Assembly (NCBI RefSeq): GCF_002192415.1
Contig: NZ_CP021780.1
Coordinates: 806,001-870,000, forward strand
DNA from: Paenibacillus donghaensis
Lineage (GTDB): Bacteria > Bacillota > Bacilli > Paenibacillales > Paenibacillaceae
Length of the DNA stretch: 64,000 nt
Direction of reading: 5' to 3'
How positions within the stretch are numbered: the first letter of the stretch is position 1; each line of letters starts with the position of its first letter. The notes beneath the pieces are model-generated. The model was given only the letters and a program-made list of their open reading frames with translations, ran no database searches and was not told where the DNA came from. Shown piece by piece: positions 8,930 to 16,205 of the stretch. The position numbers and the translations under genes are program-made.

Positions 8930-9727
8930 CTGATCTAACTGCAACCACCTGATCTAACTGCAACCACCTGATCTAACTGCAACCACCTGATCTAACTGCA
9001 ACCACCTGATCTAACTGCAACCACCTGATCTAACTGCAACCACCTGATCTAACTGCAACCACCTAATCTTACTGCAACCACTTGATCTTACTGCAACCAC
9101 CTGATCTTACTGCAACCACCTAATCTTACTGCAACCACCTGATCTTACTGCAACCACCTGATCTTACTGCAACCACCTAATCTTACTGCAACCACCTGAT
9201 CTTACTGCAACCACCTGATCTTACTGCAACCACCTGATCTTACTGCAACCACCTGATCTTACTGCAGCTACTTGATCTTACTGCAACCACCTAATCTTAC
9301 TGCAACCACTTGATCTTACTGCAACCACCTGATCTTACTGCAACGACTTGATCTTATTGCAACCACCTGATCTTACTGCAACGACTTGATCTAACTGCAA
9401 CCACCTGATCTTACTGCAACCACCTGACCTTACTGCAACGACTTGATCTAACTGCAACCACCTGATCTTACTGCAACCACCTGATCTTACTGCAACGACT
9501 TGATCTTACTGCAACCACCTGATCTTACTGCAACGACTTGATCTTACTGCAACGACTTGATCTTACTGCAACCACCTGACCTTACTGCAACGACTTGATC
9601 TTACTGTAGCTACTTGATCTTACTGCAACCACCTGATCTTACTGTAGCTACTTGATCTTACTGCAACTACTTGATCTTACTGCAACTACTTGATCTTACT
9701 GCAACCACCTGACCTTACTGTAGCTAC
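8930..9727. repeat. Tandem array, 42 units of 19 bp
   Basis: The unit is CTGATCTAACTGCAACCAC. From 8930 to 9727 there are 798 bases, exactly 42 x 19, with the last unit still in phase. The first seven units carry CTAACTG, while most later ones carry CTTACTG. Toward the right end, ACGACTT and GTAGCTACTT variants appear. The changes I saw are substitutions. The unit is not a multiple of 3 and no protein or RNA gene is evident. There are no spacers between units, so this is not a CRISPR array. Confidence 0.95.
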
Positions 9728-9961
9728 TTAGCCTCTTCCTGACTACATCCTGCTCTCCAACTATCTAACACTCACCCCTGCCGCCAGGTTACTCCAACTA
9801 ACCAATTACTTGCTCCATCTTCGCCATAACTCGCCGCTCCCCAATTAACTCAGCAACTACCTCACAATTCTGCGAACGCCCCAACTAAATAATCCTCTCC
9901 AAAATATGGTATGCTGCCCATTAGATACGCGAGAGCAGAAACCGAGTTCAGGAGGAGTAAA
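9728..9961. other. Gene-free stretch before the GNAT gene
   Basis: This stretch is pyrimidine-rich, with scattered CTAACT and CCAACT words that look like decayed array sequence. A ribosome site, AGGAGGAG, closes it just before the GNAT start. I see no gene in it. Confidence 0.5.
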
Positions 9962-10747
9962 ATGAGCAGTGTGCAGGATTTCATAACACTCGAAGCATCC
10001 TATTGTGATACCTTTACCAACCGGGAGGAGCGGCCCTGGGGGACGTTGTTCTGCAACGGGAACCAGCCGCTTCACTATGATTCCAATCATGCGCAGATCG
10101 GTGAAGCCGTGGAGCATCCGCAGTCCGTTGTTGATGAAGTCATACATTACTACCAATCGAAGAATATCATCCCCAGATTCTACCTGAACCCTATTGAAGT
10201 GCAGCAGCCTCTGCTGCTTGAGCTGAAATCAAGAGGTTTCGGCTATGAGGAATTGATCAGTCCCATCCAACTGTGGAACGGGCAAGTAGCTGCGGTTGAC
10301 CCTGACCCCCGAATTACGATAGAACAAGTTACGGAAGCCAACTACCGGGAAGCACTGGAGATCGAATGCAGCATTCAGGAATTTGGCGGCAGGGAGGCGG
10401 TCGAGCAGGTCTACCGGCAACAATTCGAGGACGGCGCGTTCACCCATTATCTGCTACGCTTAGAGGGAGGAGCGTGCTGCACGGCTTGTATTTTTGCAGA
10501 TGGCGAGCAAGCCCGGCTGGAGAGTGTAGCCACACTGGAAGCTTATAGAGGACAAGGCTTGGTCGGCCGGCTTATCCGATGGATTCAACAGGAGGTGTTG
10601 AACAGAGGAGTGAAGCAGCTGTGGGTTGCGCCGATTAACGAGCGTGTAGAGCGAGTCTATGAGAAGTATGGATTTCAGACCGTGGCCAGGCTGGTTCTTG
10701 GACATGCTTTTCTGGGCGGCAAAAGTATCAAGGAAATTCAGGGATGA
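9962..10747 (+). CDS. GNAT-family N-acetyltransferase
   Basis: The 261-residue protein has a C-terminal GNAT domain (about residues 125-255). The acetyl-CoA pyrophosphate loop appears as TLEAYRGQGLVGRLI (R-G-x-G-L pattern near residue 200), preceded by the ARLESVA strand and followed by a typical YEKYGFQTVARL end. The first 120 residues are a less conserved domain, possibly a degenerate second GNAT fold as in tandem-domain members. The acceptor substrate cannot be inferred. ATG at 9962 is chosen over upstream in-frame codons because AGGAGGAG lies 6 bases before it. It is a single-gene unit ending at a strong hairpin shared with the convergent zinc-ribbon gene. Confidence 0.85.
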   Translation: MSSVQDFITLEASYCDTFTNREERPWGTLFCNGNQPLHYDSNHAQIGEAVEHPQSVVDEVIHYYQSKNIIPRFYLNPIEVQQPLLLELKSRGFGYEELISPIQLWNGQVAAVDPDPRITIEQVTEANYREALEIECSIQEFGGREAVEQVYRQQFEDGAFTHYLLRLEGGACCTACIFADGEQARLESVATLEAYRGQGLVGRLIRWIQQEVLNRGVKQLWVAPINERVERVYEKYGFQTVARLVLGHAFLGGKSIKEIQG

Positions 10748-10780
10748 ACCCAGTATAGTGAAGATATCGTGACACTATAA

Positions 10781-10802
10781 AAAGCCGCCTTCGGGCGGCT
10801 TT
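10781..10802. terminator. Bidirectional terminator
   Basis: AAAGCCGCC (10781-10789), loop TTCG, GGCGGCTTT (10794-10802). It has an A run on the left and T run on the right, so it can serve both the GNAT gene and the convergent small gene, whose stop codon overlaps it. Confidence 0.9.
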
Positions 10803-11001
10803 AAAATTTATCCGTGTTCTTCACTTTGATCGATGCTACCTCCCCGCATTTCTTGCAGAACGTGAATAGAAGCGGTGAGCCGAAGGAGAATTTCTTATCG
10901 AGCGGCATCAGATTGGCGTAACCGTTACTCATGTCGCCTTGGACAAAGGTTGTGCTTCCGCAGGCTTTGCATACCAGGTTATCTTGGATCATCTTAATCA
11001 C
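10801..11001 (-). CDS. Small zinc-ribbon protein
   Basis: This 66-residue protein has two CxxC pairs, CKAC near residue 11 and CKKC near residue 50, which should bind one zinc ion. The MPLDKKFSFGSPLLFTFC segment between them is typical of a small conserved Bacillales family sometimes labelled TFIIIB-like or nucleic-acid-binding. No helix-turn-helix or enzyme motif is present. It is a single gene transcribed toward the GNAT gene. Function is not established; DNA, RNA or protein binding are all possible. Confidence 0.75.
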   Translation of the reverse strand: MIKMIQDNLVCKACGSTTFVQGDMSNGYANLMPLDKKFSFGSPLLFTFCKKCGEVASIKVKNTDKF

Positions 11002-11078
11002 CTCATCTAAAGGATATAAAAGTATATACCTATAGATTACCCAAAAAGTTTCAGGATCAGCTTGCAGCTAATATTGGA

Positions 11079-11108
11079 TTGACGAATGGGGAGATACATG
11101 TTTATAAT
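11079..11108 (+). promoter_or_regulatory. Probable promoter of the arabinofuranosidase gene
   Basis: TTGACG (11079-11084), 18-base spacer, TATAAT (11103-11108), followed by a very AT-rich leader containing TATTAACTA at 11120-11128. The same nine bases occur, inverted, in the promoter region of the winged-helix regulator at 14417-14425. Confidence 0.65.
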
Positions 11109-11165
11109 ATTTATATAAGTATTAACTAATTAATATAATCATAAATCATGGAGGCGGGAATTATT

Positions 11166-12662
11166 ATGACTCATCGCGCTGTATTGAATGCGGATATCCG
11201 CAAAGGAAAAATTGACCGCAACGTTTATGGACATTTTGCCGAACATCTGGGACGTTGTATTTATGAAGGCCTCTGGGTGGGCGAAGACTCCCCGATTCCG
11301 AATACGAAGGGTATCCGCAATGATGTTGTGGAAGCGCTTAAGGAAATGCAGATTCCGGTGCTGCGCTGGCCGGGTGGCTGTTTCGCCGATGAATACCACT
11401 GGAAAGATGGCATTGGCGCGCGTGAAGGCCGCAAACGGATGATTAATACGCACTGGGGCGGTGTGGTGGAGAATAACCATTTCGGGACCCATGAATTTAT
11501 GGAGCTGTGCCATATGCTGGATTGTGAGCCGTACATCAACGGTAATGTGGGCAGCGGCACGGTTCAGGAAATGTCCGAGTGGGTGGAGTATCTGACCTTT
11601 GAAGGCGTGTCCCCGATGTCCGAGCTGCGTCAAGCCAATGGGCAGGAGGCGCCTTGGTCGGTGACTTATTTTGGCGTAGGTAATGAGAACTGGGGCTGTG
11701 GTGGCAACATGCGCCCGGAATTCTATGCTGATCTATATCGGCAGTACCAGACCTATGTACGCAACTACGGCGATAACAAAATCCATCGTATTGCCTGTGG
11801 GCCGAATATTGACGATTACCACTGGATGGAAGTGCTGATGCGCGAAGCCGGACGTTTCATGGACTCGATTACGCTGCATTACTACACGCTGCCTAAGTCA
11901 GACTGGAGCAATAAGGGAGCCGCGACCGGTTTCAAAGAGGACGAATGGTTCTCCACGCTGGAGAAAGCGCTGCGCATGGACGAACTGGTTACCCGCCACA
12001 GTGTCATTATGGACAAATATGATCCAGAGCGCAGAGTGGGCCTGATCGTAGACGAATGGGGCACCTGGTATGATGTGGAGCCGGGCACCAATCCGGGCTT
12101 CCTTTATCAGCAGAACTCGATCCGCGATGCGCTGGTGGCCGGACTGACCCTGAATATTTTCCACAAGCACAATGAACGGGTGCGGATGGCGAATATTGCC
12201 CAGACGGTGAACGTGCTGCAGGCGGTAATCTTGACCGAAGGGGAGAAAATGCTGCTAACGCCTACCTATCATGTGTTTAACATGTTCAAGGTACACCAGG
12301 ATGCCGAGCGTCTGGACCTGTCGCTGGAGAGCGGCAAGTACAGCTTCGAGGGTCGTGACATTCCCGAGGTATCCGCTTCGGCTTCAGTGAATGCTGAGGG
12401 TGTGATTCATGTCAGCCTGTGTAACCTGAACCATGCTGCTGCTGCAACGCTGCCGCTGGAGCTGCGCGGACTGGTAGCCGGTACGGCCCAGATTACAGGC
12501 ACCACGCTCGCTGGAAGCGCGATTGATGCTCATAATACGTTTGAACAGCCGGACGCGGTGGCGCCGCAGTCCTTCAGCAACTTCACACTTGAAGATGGTC
12601 TTCTGACTGTGGAACTGGCACCTATGTCAGTAACTGTACTGGCAATCAAACAGCAGGCTTAA
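11166..12662 (+). CDS. GH51 alpha-L-arabinofuranosidase
   Basis: The 498-residue enzyme matches GH51, retaining exo-acting arabinofuranosidases that remove L-arabinofuranose from arabinan or arabinoxylan oligosaccharides. The (beta/alpha)8 domain comes first ([28 protein letters not shown]), then a beta-sandwich C-terminus. The acid/base is Glu174 in GVGNENWG and the nucleophile is Glu297 in VDEWGTWY, with the spacing usual for the family. There is no signal peptide, so it works in the cytoplasm on imported oligosaccharides, as GH51 enzymes of Bacillales do. ATG at 11166 is preferred because the GGAGGCGG ribosome site at 11150-11157 lies inside the longer reading frame. A small Cys-rich gene follows 14 bases later. 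Confidence 0.95.
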   Translation: MTHRAVLNADIRKGKIDRNVYGHFAEHLGRCIYEGLWVGEDSPIPNTKGIRNDVVEALKEMQIPVLRWPGGCFADEYHWKDGIGAREGRKRMINTHWGGVVENNHFGTHEFMELCHMLDCEPYINGNVGSGTVQEMSEWVEYLTFEGVSPMSELRQANGQEAPWSVTYFGVGNENWGCGGNMRPEFYADLYRQYQTYVRNYGDNKIHRIACGPNIDDYHWMEVLMREAGRFMDSITLHYYTLPKSDWSNKGAATGFKEDEWFSTLEKALRMDELVTRHSVIMDKYDPERRVGLIVDEWGTWYDVEPGTNPGFLYQQNSIRDALVAGLTLNIFHKHNERVRMANIAQTVNVLQAVILTEGEKMLLTPTYHVFNMFKVHQDAERLDLSLESGKYSFEGRDIPEVSASASVNAEGVIHVSLCNLNHAAAATLPLELRGLVAGTAQITGTTLAGSAIDAHNTFEQPDAVAPQSFSNFTLEDGLLTVELAPMSVTVLAIKQQA

Positions 12663-12676
12663 GGTGGTGACAGGAT

Positions 12677-12961
12677 ATGGCCGTTGATTCTGCTTGCAAA
12701 GGCTGCCGGGAGGAATATAAGGTCACAGAAGCGCAGATTAGCCGGATTCTGGCCTCCTCGATGTTTAACCCGGAGAATTCAGTGCCTGATGAGGTGTACC
12801 AGCAGCGTCTGCAGCTGTGCGGCAACTGTCCGAAACTGCAGGACGGCGTAACCTGCGTGGCCTGCGGCTGCATCATCCCCGTCATCGCCAGGCTGAAGGC
12901 ACGCAGCTGCCCGCTGCCGGGCGGCGGAATGTGGGGCAGTTACACGGGTGATCAACAATAG
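12677..12961 (+). CDS. Small Cys-rich protein, DUF6171-like
   Basis: The 94-residue protein contains a CxxC near residue 7 (CKGC), then C-x2-C near 48-51 (CGNC), C-x2-C-x-C near 60-65 (CVACGC) and a late Cys in RSCPLPGG. This pattern suggests zinc or iron-sulfur binding. It resembles the short DUF6171 family of Firmicutes, whose role is unknown. An AAGGTGGTGA ribosome site right after the arabinofuranosidase stop suggests co-transcription. No catalytic motif or membrane segment is visible. Confidence 0.65.
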   Translation: MAVDSACKGCREEYKVTEAQISRILASSMFNPENSVPDEVYQQRLQLCGNCPKLQDGVTCVACGCIIPVIARLKARSCPLPGGGMWGSYTGDQQ

Positions 12962-13006
12962 CAGCATAAATGATCAATAGTATGATAGAACAGCGGTAAA
13001 TGACAT

Positions 13007-13047
13007 AAGCCGTGTTCTGCTCCTTGGGGAGCGGAACACGGCTTGTT
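13007..13047 (+). terminator. Strong terminator hairpin
   Basis: AAGCCGTGTTC...GCTCC (from 13007) pairs with GGAGC...GAACACGGCTT (to 13044), loop TTGG, with one mismatch. It lies 46 bases after the DUF6171-like gene. Confidence 0.85.
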
Positions 13048-13099
13048 GTGCGCTTGGCAGAAGGCTGGGAGGAAGGTTTGAATTTGGAACAGGTGACTT

Positions 13100-13330
13100 G
13101 CCGGGGTTCGCGCTAATCTTCCTTTGTTATGGGGATTAACTACCGCTAATTTGGCTGAAAAGGCTCTTCACGCCTTGTTATGGGGAATTTTGACCACTAA
13201 TCAGGGGTGGACGAGCTTTTATAGACCGGAAACCCCATATTAACGGTCAGATTTCCCTATAATTGGGATTCCACTAGCCTCTGCTTCTACTTAGTGGTAG
13301 AAATTCCCTATAACCTCTGTCTGGGTGGTG
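13100..13330. repeat. Intergenic repeat family ACCGCTAA/GGGGATT
   Basis: This stretch contains repeated words of the type TTATGGGGATTAACTACCGC and, in opposite sense, TAGTGGTAGAAATTCCCTAT. They form diverged imperfect palindromes. Related sequence occurs at 25345-25545. I see no gene here. Confidence 0.6.
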
Positions 13331-13461
13331 GCTTGTGGGGGAGTAGCCACCCACCACATCTGCCTCCCATCCAAACCGCCGCTGCGCCCAGCGGCTCTAT
13401 GTTTACGGCTGCTCCCGCCCCCGCCGCTCCGCGGCCCTCTACGTCGGCCGGCAATGTTCAC

Positions 13462-14379
13462 TCAGCTCTGCAGATCGCTGTAATAGAGCTCAAAAGCGAG
13501 ATCGTCGTTGTAGTTGCCGAAGCCTTTGCCGAATAGGGTCAGGCCGCCGATATGCTCGGCATCGGCTTCGACAGACAGCCGGAAGGTCCACTGCTTGTTG
13601 CGGATTTCTGCTTCCTCCAGCGTAAAGTCAGACAGCTTCAGGCCATCCATGAAGGTCCCCCGCGGAGTAATCCGCAGTTGCTTCAGGAGACCATACTGGT
13701 TCGTCTGCGAGGACCACCACGAGGGAGTGTACTTGCCGCGGATATCGCCGTAATCGCCGGGGCTGGTCCAGACGCCCAGCTTATGCCCGTTCAGGGTGAA
13801 GGTAATGTCCGAAGGCCAATTATTGTTGGTGGAAGGCGCTTCGGATGCGATTTCCATGGTGATTACCAGTTCCTCCGGCTGCTGGCTGGTCAGCAGGAAG
13901 TTGGGGATTTTGTACTCAACATATCCTTTGCCGAACCAGAGAATTCCCGCGTTCATCCGCTCCTGATCCCAGAAGTAGCGCGGATCATCGAAGCTGCCGA
14001 TCACCTGCTCCGGGGTAGCCAGCCCGCAGGTCGGTTCGATCTGGAAGTCTGTGTAGTGACCGACAGGGATGTCCTGCCGGTAGCTTTTGCGGGGAGCCTG
14101 TGCCGCTGTGCCCGGAAATACAATCTCCGCGCTCTCGGCAGCGAATGTGCAGATCTTCTGCAGCCCGCTTTTTCCGGGGGCCATATGGGTGCGGATCAGC
14201 CCGGCAGTCTCCAGTTTACGGACATGCATCGTCATAATGGCACTGCTGAGCTGCACGGCAGACGCAAGCTCCTTGACATTCATCGGTTTCTCAGCCAGCA
14301 GCCGCAGCATATGCAGCCGTACGGTGCTGGATAATGCTTCATATACGGGAAGGGACTCTTCCGTTAGATCAAGTTTCAT
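13462..14379 (-). CDS. ArsR-like winged-helix regulator with large C-terminal domain (paralog 1)
   Basis: The 305-residue protein starts with an ArsR/HTH_20-type winged helix (about residues 10-75: VYEALSSTVRLHMLRLLAEK, then NVKELASAVQLSSAIMTMHV). A domain of about 200 residues follows that I cannot assign. Its landmarks are VGHYTDFQIEPTCGLA, WFGKGYVEYKIP, EAPSTNNNWPSDITF, GVWTSPGDYGDIRG and TLFGKGFGNYNDD. The gene at 62679-63626 encodes a clear paralog. No metal-binding Cys pair of classical ArsR proteins is seen. Both copies lie near glycoside hydrolase genes (GH51 here), so a carbohydrate-related ligand for the C-terminal beta-rich domain is plausible but unproven. A GGAGG site precedes the ATG. 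Confidence 0.8.
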   Translation of the reverse strand: MKLDLTEESLPVYEALSSTVRLHMLRLLAEKPMNVKELASAVQLSSAIMTMHVRKLETAGLIRTHMAPGKSGLQKICTFAAESAEIVFPGTAAQAPRKSYRQDIPVGHYTDFQIEPTCGLATPEQVIGSFDDPRYFWDQERMNAGILWFGKGYVEYKIPNFLLTSQQPEELVITMEIASEAPSTNNNWPSDITFTLNGHKLGVWTSPGDYGDIRGKYTPSWWSSQTNQYGLLKQLRITPRGTFMDGLKLSDFTLEEAEIRNKQWTFRLSVEADAEHIGGLTLFGKGFGNYNDDLAFELYYSDLQS

Positions 14380-14416
14380 AGTTAACCTCCGGCAAACATG
14401 TGTATAGAATCTTATA

Positions 14417-14454
14417 TAGTTAATAATTATATTATTTAAATATTATTTTTACAA
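14417..14454 (-). promoter_or_regulatory. Promoter of the winged-helix regulator gene
   Basis: On the minus strand: TTGTAA (14449-14454), 17-base spacer, TATAAT (14426-14431). Just downstream is TATTAACTA (14417-14425 in inverse sense), also found below the arabinofuranosidase -10 box. Autoregulation is possible but only suggested. Confidence 0.6.
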
Positions 14455-14574
14455 TGCAAATCATCGGTTTATCTCCCGCCGGACAGTTTTTTCTGTATTC
14501 AAAAGGCGAGGTATCATAAGAGTATACCATTTCAAGTTCTATATATCAGAATGTGAGAGCTGAAAGGATACGTT

Positions 14575-14685
14575 ATGATGCAATTGCTCTTCACCGTCAC
14601 GGATGAAGCCGGGGTCATTGCGCCCTGCGCGCAGGGCATGTTCGCGGTGCAGGCCGGAGGCGTGTACACCCTCCGGCCGCTGTAG
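14575..14685 (+). pseudogene. Short 3' gene remnant
   Basis: A 36-codon open frame (TVTDEAGVIAP..., ending GGVYTLRPL) is followed by a stop and a good terminator hairpin. Codon use is normal, and it looks like the last residues of a larger protein, perhaps a carbohydrate-active enzyme. It is too short to name. It has no convincing ribosome site, so it is probably a deletion remnant. Confidence 0.4.
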
Positions 14686-14707
14686 CCTGCAGCTGCTGCA
14701 AGCTAGA

Positions 14708-14751
14708 AGGCGTCTCCCTCGTAGATGAATTTTCGAGGGGGCCGCCTTTTG
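14708..14751 (+). terminator. Terminator after the gene remnant
   Basis: AGGCG..TCCCTCG pairs with CGAGGG..CCGCCT across a short loop, followed by TTTT. Its presence after a 36-codon frame supports the view that a full gene once ended here. Confidence 0.7.
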
Positions 14752-14823
14752 TTGTCCAATTGGAGGCCGAAGGGAGCTCCAATTTGTCACTGTCCGCTCC
14801 CGGCAGAGCTGCGGGAGCGAAAC

Positions 14824-14990
14824 CAAAGGCCTTAATGCCTCATAACGCGCCGCCCGCTGCTCTCTGAGCTGAATCAAAGGCCTTTATGCCTCATAACGCG
14901 CCGCCCGGCGCTCATTGAGCGAAATCAAAGGCCTTTATGCCTCATAACGCGCCGCCGCCGCTCTCTGAGCGAAATCAAAGACCTTATAGT
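14824..14990. repeat. 51-bp tandem repeat, three copies
   Basis: Units begin CAAAGGCCTTTATGCCTCAT at 14824, 14875 and 14926, with a partial fourth at 14976. Each contains ACGCGCCGCC and ends with a GAGCGAAAT-like stretch. No gene is visible. Confidence 0.9.
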
Positions 14991-15106
14991 TACTTTTAAG
15001 TTTAGCGGGGGATTTGGTTTGGAACGTTCAGCACATGTGGATGAGAAGAAGGTTACTGTACAGGTCAGAGCAAGGATTTAGAAGGTTGCCGAAGAACGTT
15101 CGGAGC

Positions 15107-15294
15107 AATTAGATGCGAAAGTGCAACTAATTTCAGCCAAATCGTGAGTCATCGGACGTTTAAGTGCGAATCTGCAACTAATTTCGAGTAAACCAGTGCT
15201 ATTACGCTCAAACGCCGAAATTAGATGCCTTTTTGCATCTATTTCCTCCAAAACGGAAAAAATCCGCCAATTAGATGCACTTTCGCAACTAAAT
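15107..15294. repeat. Four TTAGATGC...GCAACTAA palindromes
   Basis: Imperfect palindromes occur at 15107-15132, 15159-15184, 15219-15244 and 15270-15294, each with a 4-6 base centre. The third has perfect TAGATGC/GCATCTA arms. Their regular spacing and shared arms mark one repeat family, unlike those at other loci in the window. Confidence 0.8.
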
Positions 15295-15427
15295 CAGCGG
15301 ATCTAATGGAGAGCGTGCTGTATAACAGACCATTTGATATCTAATCATCCTAAAGTTAAATAGTTATGACATTACGCCTCACATAGCGTCGACTGTTGCT
15401 CCATGAGCCAAACTGCGGTGTTAGTAG

Positions 15428-15690
15428 CCTCATCCCGTGGTCCTTATGCCTGATACCTCGGCCTATGCCTCATCCCGTGGTCCTTATGCCTGATACCTCG
15501 GCCTATGCCTCATCCCGTGGTCCTTATGCCTGATACCTCGGCCTATGCCTCATCCCGTGGTCCTTATGCCTGATACCTCGGCCTATGCCTCAGATCGCGG
15601 CTTTTAAGCCTGATACCTCGGCCTCTGCCTCAGATCGCGGCTTTTAAGCCTCTGCCTCGACATTGCCGCACATCCCGGCTTTTAAGTCTC
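15428..15690. repeat. 40-bp tandem repeat, four exact plus diverged copies
   Basis: The unit begins CCTCATCCCGTGGTCCTTAT and ends GGCCTATG. Copies start at 15428, 15468, 15508 and 15548 and appear identical. Two diverged copies (CCTCAGATCGCGGCTTTTAA) follow at 15588 and 15628. It lies just downstream of the DUF3139 gene and has no coding frame. Confidence 0.9.
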
Positions 15691-15757
15691 AAGCCTCGAC
15701 ATTTGCCTCACATCCCGGCCTTCACCCTACATCCCCTGCCAACTGCCACTCTTAGAG

Positions 15758-16108
15758 CTACCCGCCATCCTCCTCCAGGTGAAGATAGTGGGTTTTGCTG
15801 CCGTCCGGAGGCCCGGCGGGGGCGTTGCTATATTGATAGATCTGTCCGGCTTCCTTGCGGTAGAAGTACCTGGCATCCGGTTCATCGGCGAAAATGACGG
15901 TAGTGCTCACCACCGGCGCTTTACCGATCTGGGTGTACACTTTATAGAGCTGCTTCTCCGTGTAACCTTGCTCTGTGGTGAGGTAGTGGACGATCTGCCG
16001 GTTCATCTTGTCTTTGTAGGAATGGAGTGAATAGAAGCCGGCTCCCAGAATAATCAGCATGACAAGAAACAGGATCAGTGCAGGTTTTCTGCTCACAGCG
16101 TACTCCAC
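15758..16108 (-). CDS. DUF3139-family membrane-anchored protein
   Basis: The 116-residue protein has one N-terminal membrane segment (about residues 9-28, ALILFLVMLIILGAGFYSL). A small extracytoplasmic domain follows with HYLTTEQGYTEKQL and FADEPDARYFYR, matching the DUF3139 family. Function is unknown. About 100 bases separate it from the amidase gene upstream; that gap holds short TACTTAAGC repeats. It may be a lone gene or the last of the AraC-amidase group. Confidence 0.75.
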   Translation of the reverse strand: MEYAVSRKPALILFLVMLIILGAGFYSLHSYKDKMNRQIVHYLTTEQGYTEKQLYKVYTQIGKAPVVSTTVIFADEPDARYFYRKEAGQIYQYSNAPAGPPDGSKTHYLHLEEDGG

Positions 16109-16205
16109 CTTCCGGGTGAAAATATGGTTACTTAGGCCGCCCCATGTACTTAAGCTATCCGATGTACTTAAGCTCCCCTAATGTTACTTAAGCAACCCAA
16201 TGCAG

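Noticed and set aside
8930..9727. Possible CRISPR array
   Set aside because: Units of 19 bp follow each other without spacers, and no cas genes are present.
13552..14334. 260-codon frame opposite the winged-helix regulator
   Set aside because: The minus-strand protein has a clear paralog elsewhere in the window, so the plus frame is the shadow.
14539..14877. 112-codon minus-strand frame in the gap
   Set aside because: It runs through a terminator hairpin and a tandem repeat and has no ribosome site.
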